Assembly (NCBI GenBank): GCA_030068145.1
Contig: JAPJBO010000794.1
Coordinates: forward strand, 1-64,000
Length of the DNA stretch: 64,000 nucleotides
Reading direction: 5' to 3'
Source: Diplonema papillatum
Taxonomy: Eukaryota; Euglenozoa; Diplonemea; Diplonemida; Diplonemidae
The position numbers were made by a program, and so were the translations under genes. The notes under the pieces are model-generated. The model ran no database searches. It was given only the letters and a program-made list of their open reading frames with translations, and was not told the DNA's origin. This document shows, in pieces, positions 30,790 through 40,157 of this stretch (the stretch's first letter is position 1; each line of letters begins with the position of its first letter).

Positions 30790-31470
30790 GGACAACTTGT
30801 GTCAGACTAGCTCACCCGGGGGGTGGTTGGTTCCTTTCGGCAGGGTTTCTCCCATCGGGAAATTGCATGGGTTTGAAATGATGGGCGCTTCTTTTTTTTC
30901 TCTTTCATTTTTCCTGTTGACAGCTTGTGTCAGAATAGCCCACCCGGGGGTGGTTGGTTCCTTTTGCATGGGTTTGAAATGGTGGGCGTTTTGTTTAGCG
31001 TTTATTGTGGTTTAGAGGTTCGGTTTTAGGGTCTCCGGGGTTTCTCCTGTTAGCAGCTTGTTTCAAACTTGCCCACCCGGGGGTGGTTGGTTCCTTTTGG
31101 CAGGGGTCTCCCGTCCGGGAATTGCATAGGTTTGAAATGATGGGCGTATTTTCCTTTATTTTCCTGATGGGCGCTTTTCTTTTTTGCGTTTCCGACGATC
31201 CCGAATGGGCGTGCAGATTGTCTTTCGACCTTTCTTTTGCTTTTTCGTTTTCCCCCGACGACAGCAAGTATCAGACTAGCCGACTCGAAGGCAGTTGATT
31301 TCTTTAGGCAGGTTTACCTTCCGGCGGAAGTTGTTTGGGGTAGCGTTTTTTTTTTTTTTCCTGTTGACAGCTTGTGTCAGACTAGCCCACCCGGGGGTAG
31401 TTGGTTCCTTCTGGCAGGGTCTCTGCCGTCCGGAAACCGCATGGGCTCTAAATGATGGGCGCTCTTTCGG
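30790..31470. repeat. Array of ~100-bp GACAGCTTGTGTCAGACTAG units
   Basis: Four units at about 30790, 30915, 31045 and 31365: CTTGTGTCAGACTAGCCCAC, CCGGGGGTGGTTGGTTCC, GGGTTTCTCCCGTCCGGGAA, TTGCATGGGTTTGAAATGAT, GGGCGC. Between them lie the variant with GAAGGCAGTTGATTTC (31265) and GTTTCCGACGATCCCGAATG (31190), the latter also at 37860. Confidence 0.8.
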
Positions 31471-32498
31471 CTTCTTCTTTTTTTGCCATGAGAGTAGGCT
31501 TTTTTGTGCGGTCGACGTTTTTTTTTTTTGTCCCATGTCCAGCAGGGATTTATGCAGCTTTTCCTCCTCTGTAGAAAAGTCCTTTTCGCCCGCGGGGTCC
31601 TGTGGCGGACCCAAAATTAATTGGAAATGGTAGTCAAGAGGCAAGCACTACCATGCCAGCCCAGCCCAACCTCAGTGTTGGTAATAAGAATCAGACAAAA
31701 TGGTTAAGCTAATTTGTAAGAGAGGGGGTGTGGGGGGCAGCGCCCCCCAGCGCACGGTACGGTACAGCGAAGAACTCCCGCGCCAGCATGGCTTCCGATG
31801 CTTTGGGCTCAAATTTAATTCACATGCGGAACGTGCGGAAAAGGTCCAAAAAGGTGGAAAAAAAAAACTTTTCCGAGTTTCATGCAGGAGGGGTACAAGC
31901 TCTAGAAAAGGGTCTAGGGTGTGCCTGGTAGGGAGAGTCTGCCCCAACTTGCCATATTTGGGTCGCCAAGTCCACATCAGCATCACATTCGCTGATCCTT
32001 TGCGGGCTTCGTAGTTTTGTGTTGGCTTGGTGGCACGGGATCTATCGGCTTGTTGCGGACCACCTGCAAGAAGACGAAGGTAGTTTTGTTTTAGAAGCAA
32101 AGCATACTTGTTTTCCGGTAAGGAGTGGGCAGGACGTTTCAAAAGGGGAAAAGAGGAACAAAGCACATGATTGCTTCTTGGCAAATAGTAGGTGGGACGT
32201 TCTTGATTAGAGTGGAACTTCGTACGTAAGTTAATATTACTCTGCTGCACATCAACCTGCTCATCCTCCTTGGCTGCCAGCTGAGGCCTCTGCCCTTTGC
32301 TTCATTGAAGGTGTCCGCGGCCAGTCATATTAGTATCGCCTCACAGGTCGATTAGCCAAGCCAAAAAACACATCCCAGGAGAAAAAAATCGGGGCAGGTT
32401 GACATTTACCTAAGCCCTGCTCGCAGTCCATGATCGCAAGCTGGACGGCAGAGGAACCAACATATGAGACGATGCCAAACTCCCCCCCCCCCTTTTGC
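31471..32498. other. No gene recognised
   Basis: A variant GTCGACG(T)nGTCCCATGTCC tip at 31511-31540, and a GCGCACGGTACGGTACAG string at 31750 related to 27930. A minus-strand open frame of 192 codons (31672-32250) has no recognisable domain. Confidence 0.4.
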
Positions 32499-32517
32499 AC
32501 TAATCATAGATGGCCGG

Positions 32518-32556
32518 TTGATAACGTTATATAACGTTATATAACGTTATATAACG
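32518..32556. repeat. AACGTTATAT palindromic repeat, left tip
   Basis: Three to four copies of the self-complementary unit ATAACGTTAT next to the left tip of the composite element. The matching array is at 38325-38556. Confidence 0.85.
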
Positions 32557-32571
32557 GGCGAAAACGCAAAA

Positions 32572-32792
32572 TTTTATTCTTCGCTTTTTCTCACGAACGG
32601 GGGGGTCGGTCCTGCTTTTGGCTTTGTAGGTTCTCCCGACTCCCCTATTCGTGGTCAGCACAAACTCAAGAGGTCTAGTCAACTATTCCCTGCAGTATTG
32701 GCATACTTTCAAGAATAGTTGAGTTGCAGCTCTTGACAAAGATAGATGGAAAAAAGAAGGTGCTTTTATTCTTCGCTTTTTCTCACGAACGG
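32572..32792 (-). repeat. 3' terminal repeat block of element 2 (B1-A2-B2)
   Basis: On the minus strand: a first copy of CCGTTCGTGAGAAAAAGCGA (32792-32772), ~60 bp unique, then the full repeat to 32572. The unique part has CAACTCAACTATTC, complementary to GAATAGTTGAC inside the repeat, so the end can fold. Confidence 0.8.
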
Positions 32793-35321
32793 GATTAGGG
32801 TCCCTAAGGGCCCCCGCAGATTAGCGAGCTCGTCAATTGTAGACTGCGGGACGACAAGGGTATTCGACGGGTGTAAGCCTCGCGTGTATGGGTCCGCCGC
32901 CTGCAAATGGGTTGGCACCCATCTGACTCTCAACGTGGCCCCGTGTCCCTCCAGCAATTTAAACAACTTTGAAAGGAGCACGTTTCCCACGAAGAGTCGA
33001 CAGTGGCCCTTCAGAATCGCCAGGACTACACCCATGTTATCGACCATCATGTCGATTCCGATTCCCGAACCCCTGACCTCGATCGCCAATTCGACGGCCC
33101 TGACTACCGCAAGCAGTTCCTTCGAGAAGATACCCTCGAGATGGTGAAAAAATCCTGCCTTCACCACACCAGGTCCCACCTCGAGAGCCACGGCCCACAT
33201 GTCGTCCGAAGCATCGCTCCAACCCACTATCCACTCGCGGCACGGTCTAACCGGACGAAACCAGTAATTCGCTCGAATCTCCAGAACCTCCCGCTCGAGC
33301 TCCCCGATTTCCTTCAGGGACAGCTCCACGCAGTTATCCCAGAGCTCGTACCGAACTCCGATCCTACCCGCCAGACGACGGGCAACGTCCATCAAACCTT
33401 GCCGTGCGCAGAGTCTCCTCTTCATCGCGAAACACCGCCATGCGATCCTTCCGAGCCAACCAAACACGGTGCGCGCTGTTATGCGCGGTCCTCTTTCGAA
33501 CCACGAAAGGTCAAGCGTCTTCACCCACGCCGGATCCATTCTCACCAAGCCTTCCGTGAGATCGAACTCCATGCCCAGCGCCTTCAGCCTCTGCGTCGGC
33601 ACCAGGTCTTCCTTCACCTCCAGCCGAGCCTTCTCGATCAGCGCTCTGAACGCTCGAGCCTTCGCCCAGCACGCCTCCTCTGTCTCCGCGCCAAAGAAAA
33701 AATTATCCACCCACGCAAAACCTTGGACCTGATGCGCCAGCACAGTCGCGATGCGTTGCGCGATCGCAGGTGCCCAAGACCAGCCCATTGGAAGCTTGCG
33801 TAGGACAAAGGATTCAAAACCACCCCGGGACGCTGCAAGATTCACGCAGAAGAACTGCGACACAGCTCGGTCCATCGGTATTTGGAAGAAAAAGGACCGT
33901 GCATCGCATGAGATCACCCACTTCCACGACAGGAGCGCAGCCACTGCGTCCTCCAAGCGCGGAAGGCCCATCGGAGGCGGAGGCGCAAACACGTCGTTGA
34001 TCTTTCGCCCATCAACTATTACGCGCAACCCCCCAGACGATTTCGGTACGGTAAACACCGGCAACACGAATTGGGCTTCCCGAAGGCTGGTCGGCTGCAG
34101 CAGGCCACACGCCTGGAGCACGCTGGCATGTCGCAACATCCTACGAGACGTCGAACGGAGCCTCCCCGGCTGATCCTCCCATTCCGGCTTCAACAAAGAC
34201 CGAAAGACCTCCACCGATCCGATTACCTGCAGCAAACGCGCCAGCTCGCCCGTCTCATCCAACTCTTCCACAAAGGCAAGGTCGATTGAATTCGATGAGA
34301 TCGGGGCGATCTCGCCGTCGTAGCAAGGTACAACTGAAGGCTTCTTTCCGTCCACCGGAAGGGCCCACTCGGGACCCGAGTACCCTTCCTGCCATATGCA
34401 TCCTTCATCCGCCTCGCGATCCGGCTCCGGCGCCTCCAGCACGTCGTCTCCAACGTAATCCGTCCAGAAGGCGAATAGGGGAACAGCACGCCTCGCCCGC
34501 CGCAGCCAGCCCTGCGGAAAAGCCGGCCGCCTCAGCAGCACAGCCTCTGCGAGATCTGGAGGAGTTCTCGCACATGGCTCAACTCCGCCATCGGAAGATA
34601 CCGGAGCAGGGCCGACTCCGATGAGTGGCCCGAAAACTGCCGAATCTCGTTGAGGCCCACTCCTCCCCGCAGTAGCTCCGTTAACGCGCCCCTTCGCAGG
34701 GAATGGCACGACAGCTCCGGATTCTCCCGACGCAGCGCCCGTCCCACGCTTCCGAAGGTCGTCGGAAAGAGCTTCTCTCTTGCACACCCCGCCATCGCCC
34801 TCAGCTCCGCCGTCTCCCGCGCCGACAGGGCTATCGCCGACAGGGCCCCCATGTGAAATGGATCCGACTTCGTGATCCACCATGAGATCTTCGCACCCCC
34901 CGGAGTGAACGTCACGTCCTGAGGGCGCAGACGAACTACGTCGCCTACTCTCGCTCCCGACCTCCATGCCACCAGGACGGCCATCGCCACTGCCCGATCC
35001 GTCGACCGACCCACAACAGCGTGAACCTCGGCGCTCGTCGCCGGAACCGCCTGTTTCGCCGGTTTGTTCGCACCTAAACGCCGCAAGGCCCGACGGAGGT
35101 CCTTTATGACGATCGATCCCTGAAGATCGTTGCCAACGCGGCGTTCCGTTGACACCAACGAGTTGACGTAGGTCAGGGCAGACGGAATCGAAATGTCCCC
35201 CCGACGCAACAGCCTCGCGATGAACAGCAGCAACGCAGTCGGCGTCTCCGTCGGTGACAGAACGTCGAGCATGCGCCGAAACTGCAGGAACCTGCGGTGA
35301 ACAGATTCCATACCCCGCCAA
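32766..35321 (-). CDS. Reverse transcriptase-RNase H of element 2
   Basis: Open for 851 codons; the part upstream of ~34530 lies over the recombinase ORF in another frame and is Gly/Ser/Arg-rich shadow, so real protein probably starts near there. RT motifs: KSSGGLRVIVDGRKIN (fingers), motif A Asp in WVISCDARSFFFQIPM, motif B LPMGWSWAPAIAQ, motif C FAWVDN (Asp at 33705-33707, Asn at 33702-33704). As in element 1 the second Asp of motif C is Asn. RNase H acidic residues are present: WSDASDD, SKELLAVVRA, MMVDNMGVV and ADPYTRG. It would make the element's DNA copy. The shared Asp-Asn motif in two diverged families suggests an inherited feature, not damage. Confidence 0.88.
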   Translation of the reverse strand: MAGYGICSPQVPAVSAHARRSVTDGDADCVAAVHREAVASGGHFDSVCPDLRQLVGVNGTPRWQRSSGIDRHKGPPSGLAAFRCEQTGETGGSGDERRGSRCCGSVDGSGSGDGRPGGMEVGSESRRRSSSAPSGRDVHSGGCEDLMVDHEVGSISHGGPVGDSPVGAGDGGAEGDGGVCKREALSDDLRKRGTGAASGESGAVVPFPAKGRVNGATAGRSGPQRDSAVFGPLIGVGPAPVSSDGGVEPCARTPPDLAEAVLLRRPAFPQGWLRRARRAVPLFAFWTDYVGDDVLEAPEPDREADEGCIWQEGYSGPEWALPVDGKKPSVVPCYDGEIAPISSNSIDLAFVEELDETGELARLLQVIGSVEVFRSLLKPEWEDQPGRLRSTSRRMLRHASVLQACGLLQPTSLREAQFVLPVFTVPKSSGGLRVIVDGRKINDVFAPPPPMGLPRLEDAVAALLSWKWVISCDARSFFFQIPMDRAVSQFFCVNLAASRGGFESFVLRKLPMGWSWAPAIAQRIATVLAHQVQGFAWVDNFFFGAETEEACWAKARAFRALIEKARLEVKEDLVPTQRLKALGMEFDLTEGLVRMDPAWVKTLDLSWFERGPRITARTVFGWLGRIAWRCFAMKRRLCARQGLMDVARRLAGRIGVRYELWDNCVELSLKEIGELEREVLEIRANYWFRPVRPCREWIVGWSDASDDMWAVALEVGPGVVKAGFFHHLEGIFSKELLAVVRAVELAIEVRGSGIGIDMMVDNMGVVLAILKGHCRLFVGNVLLSKLFKLLEGHGATLRVRWVPTHLQAADPYTRGLHPSNTLVVPQSTIDELANLRGPLGTLIPFVRKSEE

Positions 35322-35695
35322 GTCGAAGGAGCGAGAGCCGCCTGCATCAGCTCCCTCGCGTCCCCCATCACCAAAGAGAGCTCCTGCCGCTGAAGCAGAG
35401 GCTCCTCTTTCCGCGGTCTCCCGAGGCGTGAAACGGAAGAACGGAACTCGCGGCTCACGCCCCGCCAGCCCCGCCTCCAGTTTCCCGTCCCAGTGTCCTC
35501 ATCCCCACAGTAGGAAGCCTTCACTTCCTTCCTTCGCCACCGCGACTGGACTTTGCCTTCTGAAAAGCGTTCCCGCCTTGCTTCGCCTTCTCCTTCTTGC
35601 GACGCATCTTCTCGGCGGCAGCCAGCCCCTTCTTCAGGAAATCGGGCGCCTCGTCCTCCTCCCACGCCGTGGCCGCAGCTTCCGCTTCCTGCCAC
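34532..35695 (-). CDS. Tyrosine recombinase of element 2
   Basis: 387 residues. Residues ~105-180 match a SAM-like core-binding region of phage-integrase-type recombinases (ELMQAALAPSTWRGMESVHR, then FLQFRRMLDVLSP). The catalytic domain has Arg249 in SGARVGDVVRL, a candidate Lys276, His331 and Arg334 in CHSLRRGAL, His357 in SGHSS and Tyr366 in LLRYLP. All expected residues are present, so the enzyme could be active. The first ~60 residues overlap the Gag ORF in another frame and are Arg/Glu/Gly-rich, so the true start may be downstream. Confidence 0.88.
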   Translation of the reverse strand: MAGSGSCGHGVGGGRGARFPEEGAGCRREDASQEGEGEARRERFSEGKVQSRWRRKEVKASYCGDEDTGTGNWRRGWRGVSREFRSSVSRLGRPRKEEPLLQRQELSLVMGDARELMQAALAPSTWRGMESVHRRFLQFRRMLDVLSPTETPTALLLFIARLLRRGDISIPSALTYVNSLVSTERRVGNDLQGSIVIKDLRRALRRLGANKPAKQAVPATSAEVHAVVGRSTDRAVAMAVLVAWRSGARVGDVVRLRPQDVTFTPGGAKISWWITKSDPFHMGALSAIALSARETAELRAMAGCAREKLFPTTFGSVGRALRRENPELSCHSLRRGALTELLRGGVGLNEIRQFSGHSSESALLRYLPMAELSHVRELLQISQRLCC

Positions 35696-36438
35696 CCGGC
35701 CGTCTGCCCGATGCGGACCACTTCCAGACGCCTGAGAACCGCTTCCGCCACCTTCCGCAAGGCCTCGTCCGCGTCGAATGCGGTCTCCGTCTCTCCAATC
35801 GCCCCCAGGACGATGCCCAACGTCTTGAGGTGGGCCTCGGTCTCGTGGCCCTGCGCTCCCTTCGCCACCGCGTAGCGGCGCGCCAACTCGCCGTACACAA
35901 CGGCTCTCTCTTTCCCGTCGAGGGTCGTCCAGGCTTGCGGCTTGAGAGCCTGCAGGCCCACAGCCAGACCCCCGGGTCCAGCGGACCCGGGGCGCTGGCC
36001 GTTTTTTGCCTCGGCCAGCTCAGCTCGTAGGGCCGCCACTTCCTTCCTCATCTCCGTGAGAAGAGAGGCCACCCCTGGCTCCTCGGCGGCCGCCTCGCCG
36101 TCGGCCGCTTCGCCGTCGGTGTCTTCTTCTCCATCGCTCGACTCCTCCTCAACCAGTACGCCTTCACGCTTAAGCCACGTCCGGGTGACCTTTTCCTCCC
36201 ACAGGCTCAACAGCCAGCAAAGATGCCACTGTGCTGCTCTTTGGGGGACGTCCTCGAAACCCAGCTTCCCTAGCGCCGCGCGCATCTGGCCCGCCCTGTC
36301 CGTTGCATCCGCGAACAGCCCTTTCATCTGGACCACTTCCCTCGCGTCCTTTTCCCAGGATGGGAACCTCAGAACCTTCCCTGTTCCCGTGGCCACGGCC
36401 TCAGCCAGGGCTTTCGCGGAGGATTCGTCCAAGGCCAT
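35521..36438 (-). CDS. Gag-like protein of element 2
   Basis: 305 residues, first ORF after the 5' repeat. Visible features: a helical N-terminal half with TDRAGQMRAALGKLGFEDVP and a Trp-rich stretch (WHLCWLLSLWEEKVTRTWL), an acidic linker (EEESSDGEEDTDGEAADGE), a probable coiled coil (LLTEMRKEVAALRAELAEA), a second globular part with alternating charged helices, and a Lys/Arg-rich tail (EKMRRKKEKAKQGGN). No zinc knuckle. Position and composition fit a structural Gag protein; no enzymatic motif. Sequence similarity to known Gag proteins could not be tested. Confidence 0.65.
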   Translation of the reverse strand: MALDESSAKALAEAVATGTGKVLRFPSWEKDAREVVQMKGLFADATDRAGQMRAALGKLGFEDVPQRAAQWHLCWLLSLWEEKVTRTWLKREGVLVEEESSDGEEDTDGEAADGEAAAEEPGVASLLTEMRKEVAALRAELAEAKNGQRPGSAGPGGLAVGLQALKPQAWTTLDGKERAVVYGELARRYAVAKGAQGHETEAHLKTLGIVLGAIGETETAFDADEALRKVAEAVLRRLEVVRIGQTAGWQEAEAAATAWEEDEAPDFLKKGLAAAEKMRRKKEKAKQGGNAFQKAKSSRGGEGRK

Positions 36439-36649
36439 TTCCCAGTGTTTTTATTATATGGAAAGAAGAAGGTGTTTTTTATTCTTCGCTTTTTCTCACG
36501 AACGGGGGGGTCGGTCCTGCTTTTGGCTTTGTAGGTTCTCCCGACTCCCCTATTCGTGGTCAGCACAAACTCAAGAGGTCTAGTCAACTATTCCCTGCAG
36601 TATTGGCATACTTTCAAAAAAAATAACGCAAATAACGGTTTTTAGAATT

Positions 36650-37018
36650 TTTCCGATTTTGGCCATGTTTCCAGATTTGTCATTTTTTCCTCGTTTTGGT
36701 CCATTTCGGCCATTTTTTCCGATTTTGGCCATTTTTGCCAGATTTTGGTCAATCTTAGCCAATTTTTCCAGACTTTTGCCGATTTTTTCAGGTTTTGGCC
36801 ATTTTGCCGATTTTTTCCAGATTTCGGCAATCTTTGCCGATTTTTCCAGATTTCGGCCATTTTTGCCGGATTTCAAGATTTTGGACAATTTTGAGATTTT
36901 GGCCACTCTGGCCGATTTATCCAGATCAGTCAATTTCGGCCATTTTTTCCGATTTTCCAGATTTCCCGATTTTCCAGATTTTGGTCAATTTCGGCCATTT
37001 TTGCCAATTCTTGGATCC
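36650..37018. repeat. TTTTGGCCATTTTTGCC minisatellite, left arm
   Basis: About 12 units of 28-32 bp: CAGATTTTGGTCAATTTCGG and CCATTTTTGCCGATTTTTCC. The complement of this array is found at 37985-38295 in opposite orientation, so the two can pair over ~300 bp. Confidence 0.9.
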
Positions 37019-37447
37019 CGGTCACAAAAACTGTTCGGAAACAAACCCTGGTCCGAAAAGAATTCGTAGTAACCGGTCCTCAGGGGTCCGTATAGCCCCT
37101 CCCCAGAGCTTTTTCTCTTTTACTTATTTTCTTGCGGACTTCCACCCAAGCGCGACAAACGCGATCCTTCCGGATTCACATGACTCTTTCACTGTGCGAT
37201 GTTGTTCTTGGGATGTGGATGTCTGCAGTTTTGGGTTTCCGGCGCGTGTCCCTCAGTCGGTGGCCCGTAACGGTCGTTTGCAGTGTCCTTCGTGAGGCAG
37301 CAGATGTCACCAGCATGATCCGGCCACTGGAGTCCAACTTGTCCAAGCTTGTCCACTCGGCAGACCGTTGCGTACTATGCCAGTCAGACAAGGTCCCAGT
37401 ACCAAATATGGGTGCATGATGAGCACGAGACATGCAAAGTCGAGCAG

Positions 37448-37786
37448 TCACAGCTGGCGCTTCCCGTAGAACCCAGCCAGCCCGGGGTCGGTTTTCTTGA
37501 TCCGGTCGATGAATCGTTGTTCCGGGCTCTTACTTGGTGGTTTCGTGACAGGGAGAACGCTGGGGCCAGTCAATGCCAGGTCGCGGGACAAGGCCTCGAC
37601 GCGCAGCGTTTCCGCCACCTTCTTCCTTCCGCGTCGCGCCTTTGCAACCGAGGCGCTGCTGCTGCTGCTGTTGCTATCCGTACTTTCGGCGCGAGGCCGT
37701 TTGCGCTGTGTACCTGGGGTCTTCGGCTGAGCTTTAGGTTGAGCCTTCGGCTTCGGCTGGACCTTCGGGGAGCTTTTCGCAGGCAT
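37448..37786 (-). CDS. Small basic ORF, 112 residues, unrecognised
   Basis: Starts MPAKSSPKVQPKPKAQPKAQ and is Lys/Pro-rich at the N-terminus, then a Ser run (SNSSSSSASV), a basic segment ARRGRKKVAET, and a less biased C-terminus ending GLAGFYGKRQL. Such composition suits a nucleic-acid-binding or chromatin-like protein, or an ORF carried by the composite element. I do not recognise a domain. The ATG is 37784-37786. The reading frame continues upstream without stop into the minisatellite, which I take as accidental. Confidence 0.4.
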   Translation of the reverse strand: MPAKSSPKVQPKPKAQPKAQPKTPGTQRKRPRAESTDSNSSSSSASVAKARRGRKKVAETLRVEALSRDLALTGPSVLPVTKPPSKSPEQRFIDRIKKTDPGLAGFYGKRQL

Positions 37787-37984
37787 AGTCGATATTCCCT
37801 TTGGAAAGACTAGTGTGGCTGAAATCGAAGCGGGTGGGGCGGTACACGTGTTTTTGTGTTTCCGACGATCCCGAATGGGCGTACAGATTGGTGTCTTTCG
37901 ACCTTTTTTTTTTTCCGCGCACGGACTGCCTGTTCGAGCTTGTGCGGGTTTAAGAAACTCAGACAAGAATAGCTCTGGTGAGGG

Positions 37985-38295
37985 GCAGGGCATAAATGAC
38001 CAAAACCCTGGAAAAATCGGCAAAAACGGCCAAAATGGGCAAAGTCTGGAAAACATGGCAAAACTGGCCAAAAATGACCAAAACCTGGAAAAATCGGCAA
38101 AAATAGAAAAACATGGCAAAAATGGCCAATCCTGGCCAAATCGGTAAAAACGGCCAAAATGGGCCAAAATCTGGAAAACACGGCAAAACTGGTCAACATT
38201 GACCAAAATCTGGAAAAATTGGCAAAAATAACCAAAATTGGCCAAAATCTGGAAAATGTGGCAAAAATGGCCAAAAATGACCAAAATCTGGAGGA
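37985..38295. repeat. GGCAAAAATGGCCAAAA minisatellite, right arm
   Basis: Units of AATGACCAAAACCTGGAAAA and ATCGGCAAAAACGGCC, the reverse complement of 36650-37018. The array ends shortly before the AACGTTATAT tip repeats. Confidence 0.9.
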
Positions 38296-38324
38296 CAGTG
38301 TGACCTCCCATGGACTGGTAAAAA

Positions 38325-38556
38325 ACCGTTATATAACGTTATATAACGTTATTATAACGTTATATAACGTTATTATAACGTTATTATAACGTTATATAAC
38401 GTTATATAACGTTATGACGGTCAAATAACGGTATTTTTCGACCAAAAATGGCAAATAACGGTTTTATAACGGTCACTAACGGTTTTTCTGGATTTAGGGG
38501 GGGTAACAAATAACTCCGGGAATAACGTTATATAACGTTATATAACGTTATATAAC
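38325..38556. repeat. AACGTTATAT/AACGGTT repeats, right tip
   Basis: ATAACGTTATATAACGTTAT repeats with some ATTATAACG variants, then AATAACGG strings, then a final run adjoining the inverted tip at 38556-38573. Each 10-bp unit is self-complementary. Confidence 0.88.
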
Positions 38557-38573
38557 GGCCATCTATGATTAGT

Positions 38574-39370
38574 CTAATAAAAATCTTTTTGACGTCACCC
38601 CATACTGGCCCCGAACCCCCATCTGTGTGGCCCAAAACGGGTCCCAAACGGTTTTTGGCGGGCTGAGTCGAGGTAAAGGGGTCTCTGAAGGCCCACGAAT
38701 AGGCCCAGGTGGGCCCAGGTGGGCCCCGGAGCGGGCACTCAGTGCGAGGGGGTGCCCCCAAAATGGGGTCATTTTCAAAGCCTCGCCACTTCTCAAGCTA
38801 GTCAAACACCTTCTGGCCTCCAGCGGGAAACCCAGACTACACAATGACAAGATCGGCTGTGTTCCGCTGTACCACCAGCGGGTCCTCTTGAAGCCGAAGA
38901 ATAATCTCAGGGGTCACAGATGGCCCTACTTGGCCACCCCGCCTGCAGCGCCTGCGGTGGGCAGGCACACCTTGTAAATAGAGTGGGTGCAGCAGGTGCA
39001 CCCTGCCTAGAATCCGGCTTTACCAGCAATACTAATTAAGAATACAGGACAGAAGACTCAACGTCTAATGTCGGATCCCATATTTAATTAGACTTGGTAG
39101 TCAACGTCTAATTTCGGATCTCAAATTTAATTAGACTTGGTAGCCAACGTCTCGCCACATACCACCCTTTGGCCCTCCCGCCCCTGGCCCTCCTCCCTTC
39201 TCTTCCCCCGCCTCTCACTCATCCTGCGCCCATGGCTTCGCCATGGCTTCGCCCCTTGTCCCTCCTGCCTCAGTTCCCCCCTTTATCCGTCCCCTGCCTT
39301 GGCTCACCCGTTGCCGCTGATCCCGGTTGGTAGTGACCCGCCCCTACCCCAACCCCCAGCCCAAAATTAC
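38574..39370. other. No gene recognised; 44-bp duplication
   Basis: GTCTAATGTCGGATCCCATA TTTAATTAGACTTGGTAG is repeated with few changes at about 39061 and 39105. 39140-39370 is C-rich with CCATGGCTTCG doubled. No supported gene. Confidence 0.5.
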
Positions 39371-40125
39371 GGAGGTCCTATGAACATGCAATGTGAATAG
39401 CCTCTATTCGAGCCAACCCGGCTTTAATGCGTGAAAAAAAGTGTATTGTTTTTGGACTAGATAATAGTGCGGAGCTAACTTTTTTTCCCCCTGGCAAAAT
39501 GCATAGCGAGCGGGCGTCGGCCTTTAGGCCGGTAGGCCCGGGTTCGAACCCGCCCATCACACTTTTCCGGTCGAAGATTGTTTTCGAGGTTAGTTGCGTT
39601 TTCGGGTCTAATGTGCCCGATATTAGTGTTTTTTGCGGAGTTTCTCAGTATCTCGCGGTATTTGGGACCCGCTTTGGACCCCGGAAACGGAGTCGGGGGG
39701 GGTCCGGGGGGGTCTCCCCCCCCGGGTACTGGCGCCGAACTTGCCATCACAGGCCAAACTTGCGCTACCACACGCCGCCGAACTCAGCATCTCCAGAAGT
39801 TCTGGCAGAACCCAAACTTTGCTTCGCCGAACTTTGCTTCGCCCGAACTTGCTTCACCAGAGCTTTGCTTCGCCCGAACTTAGCATCACTCGAACTTAGC
39901 GTCGTCCGAACTGAGCTTCACCAGAATTGCCCGAACTTTGCATCGCCCGAACTTTGCTTTGCTTCGCCCGAACTTAGCATCACTCGAACTTAGCGTCGTC
40001 CGAACTGAGCTTCACCAGAACTTAGCATCGCCCGAACTTAGCTTCGCCCGAACTTTACTGTTTCCCGAACTTTAACTGCTGCCTCCAGTCTCGCCCCGCG
40101 CTGGTCTTTAGCCGAGCGCACGTAC
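39370..40125 (+). repeat. SINE-like dispersed repeat with GAACTTTGCTTCGCCC minisatellite, copy 2
   Basis: Same order as 13100-13840: ATGAACATGCAATGTGAATA, GGACTAGATAATAGTGCGGA, a tRNA-like block with a near-perfect B box GGGTTCGAACCCG at 39539-39551, then TATCTCGCGGTATTTGGG, the minisatellite (39820-40070) and GCTGCCTCCAGTCTCGCCCC. The B box is better preserved here and the A box worse than in copy 1. Confidence 0.65.
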
Positions 40126-40157
40126 TAAAAAAAAAAGTTTTTTTTGGTGCTGTCGCG

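Larger units (their letters stand above)
32572..36617 (-). mobile_element. DIRS/PAT-like tyrosine-recombinase retroelement on minus strand (element 2)
   Basis: About 4 kb, 5' end at 36617. Direct repeats: about 36472-36617 and 32572-32712, both with CTCACGAACGG, GTCGGTCCTGCTTTTGGC, GGTCTAGTCAACTATTCCC and GGCATACTTTCAA. An additional copy of the repeat tip, TTCGCTTTTTCTCACGAACG, lies at 32771-32791, again giving A-coding-B-AB. Three overlapping ORFs in three frames follow the order Gag, recombinase, RT/RNase H. It differs from element 1 in repeats and in protein sequence, so it is a separate family. The flanks (GCAAAA and AAATAACGCAAATAACGG) place it inside the composite element 32499-38573. 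Confidence 0.85.
32499..38573. mobile_element. Palindrome-tipped composite element enclosing a retroelement
   Basis: ACTAATCATAGATGGCCG at 32499-32516 is exactly inverted at 38556-38573. Both ends continue inward with ATATAACGTTATATAACGTT repeats. A TA duplication is possible at each tip but cannot be proved because the tip is itself symmetric there. The span contains the whole of retroelement 2 (32572-36617), two mutually inverted minisatellite arrays and a small basic ORF. The simplest reading is a Tc1/mariner-like or foldback non-autonomous element into which retroelement 2 inserted. No transposase is seen. Confidence 0.6.

Noticed and set aside
34535..35321. N-terminal part of the element 2 RT frame as protein
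   Set aside because: It shadows the recombinase ORF in another frame and is Gly/Ser/Arg low-complexity.
37807..38311. N-terminal extension of the small basic ORF (Phe/Trp-rich)
   Set aside because: It is translated minisatellite; the protein-like part begins at the internal Met at 37786.
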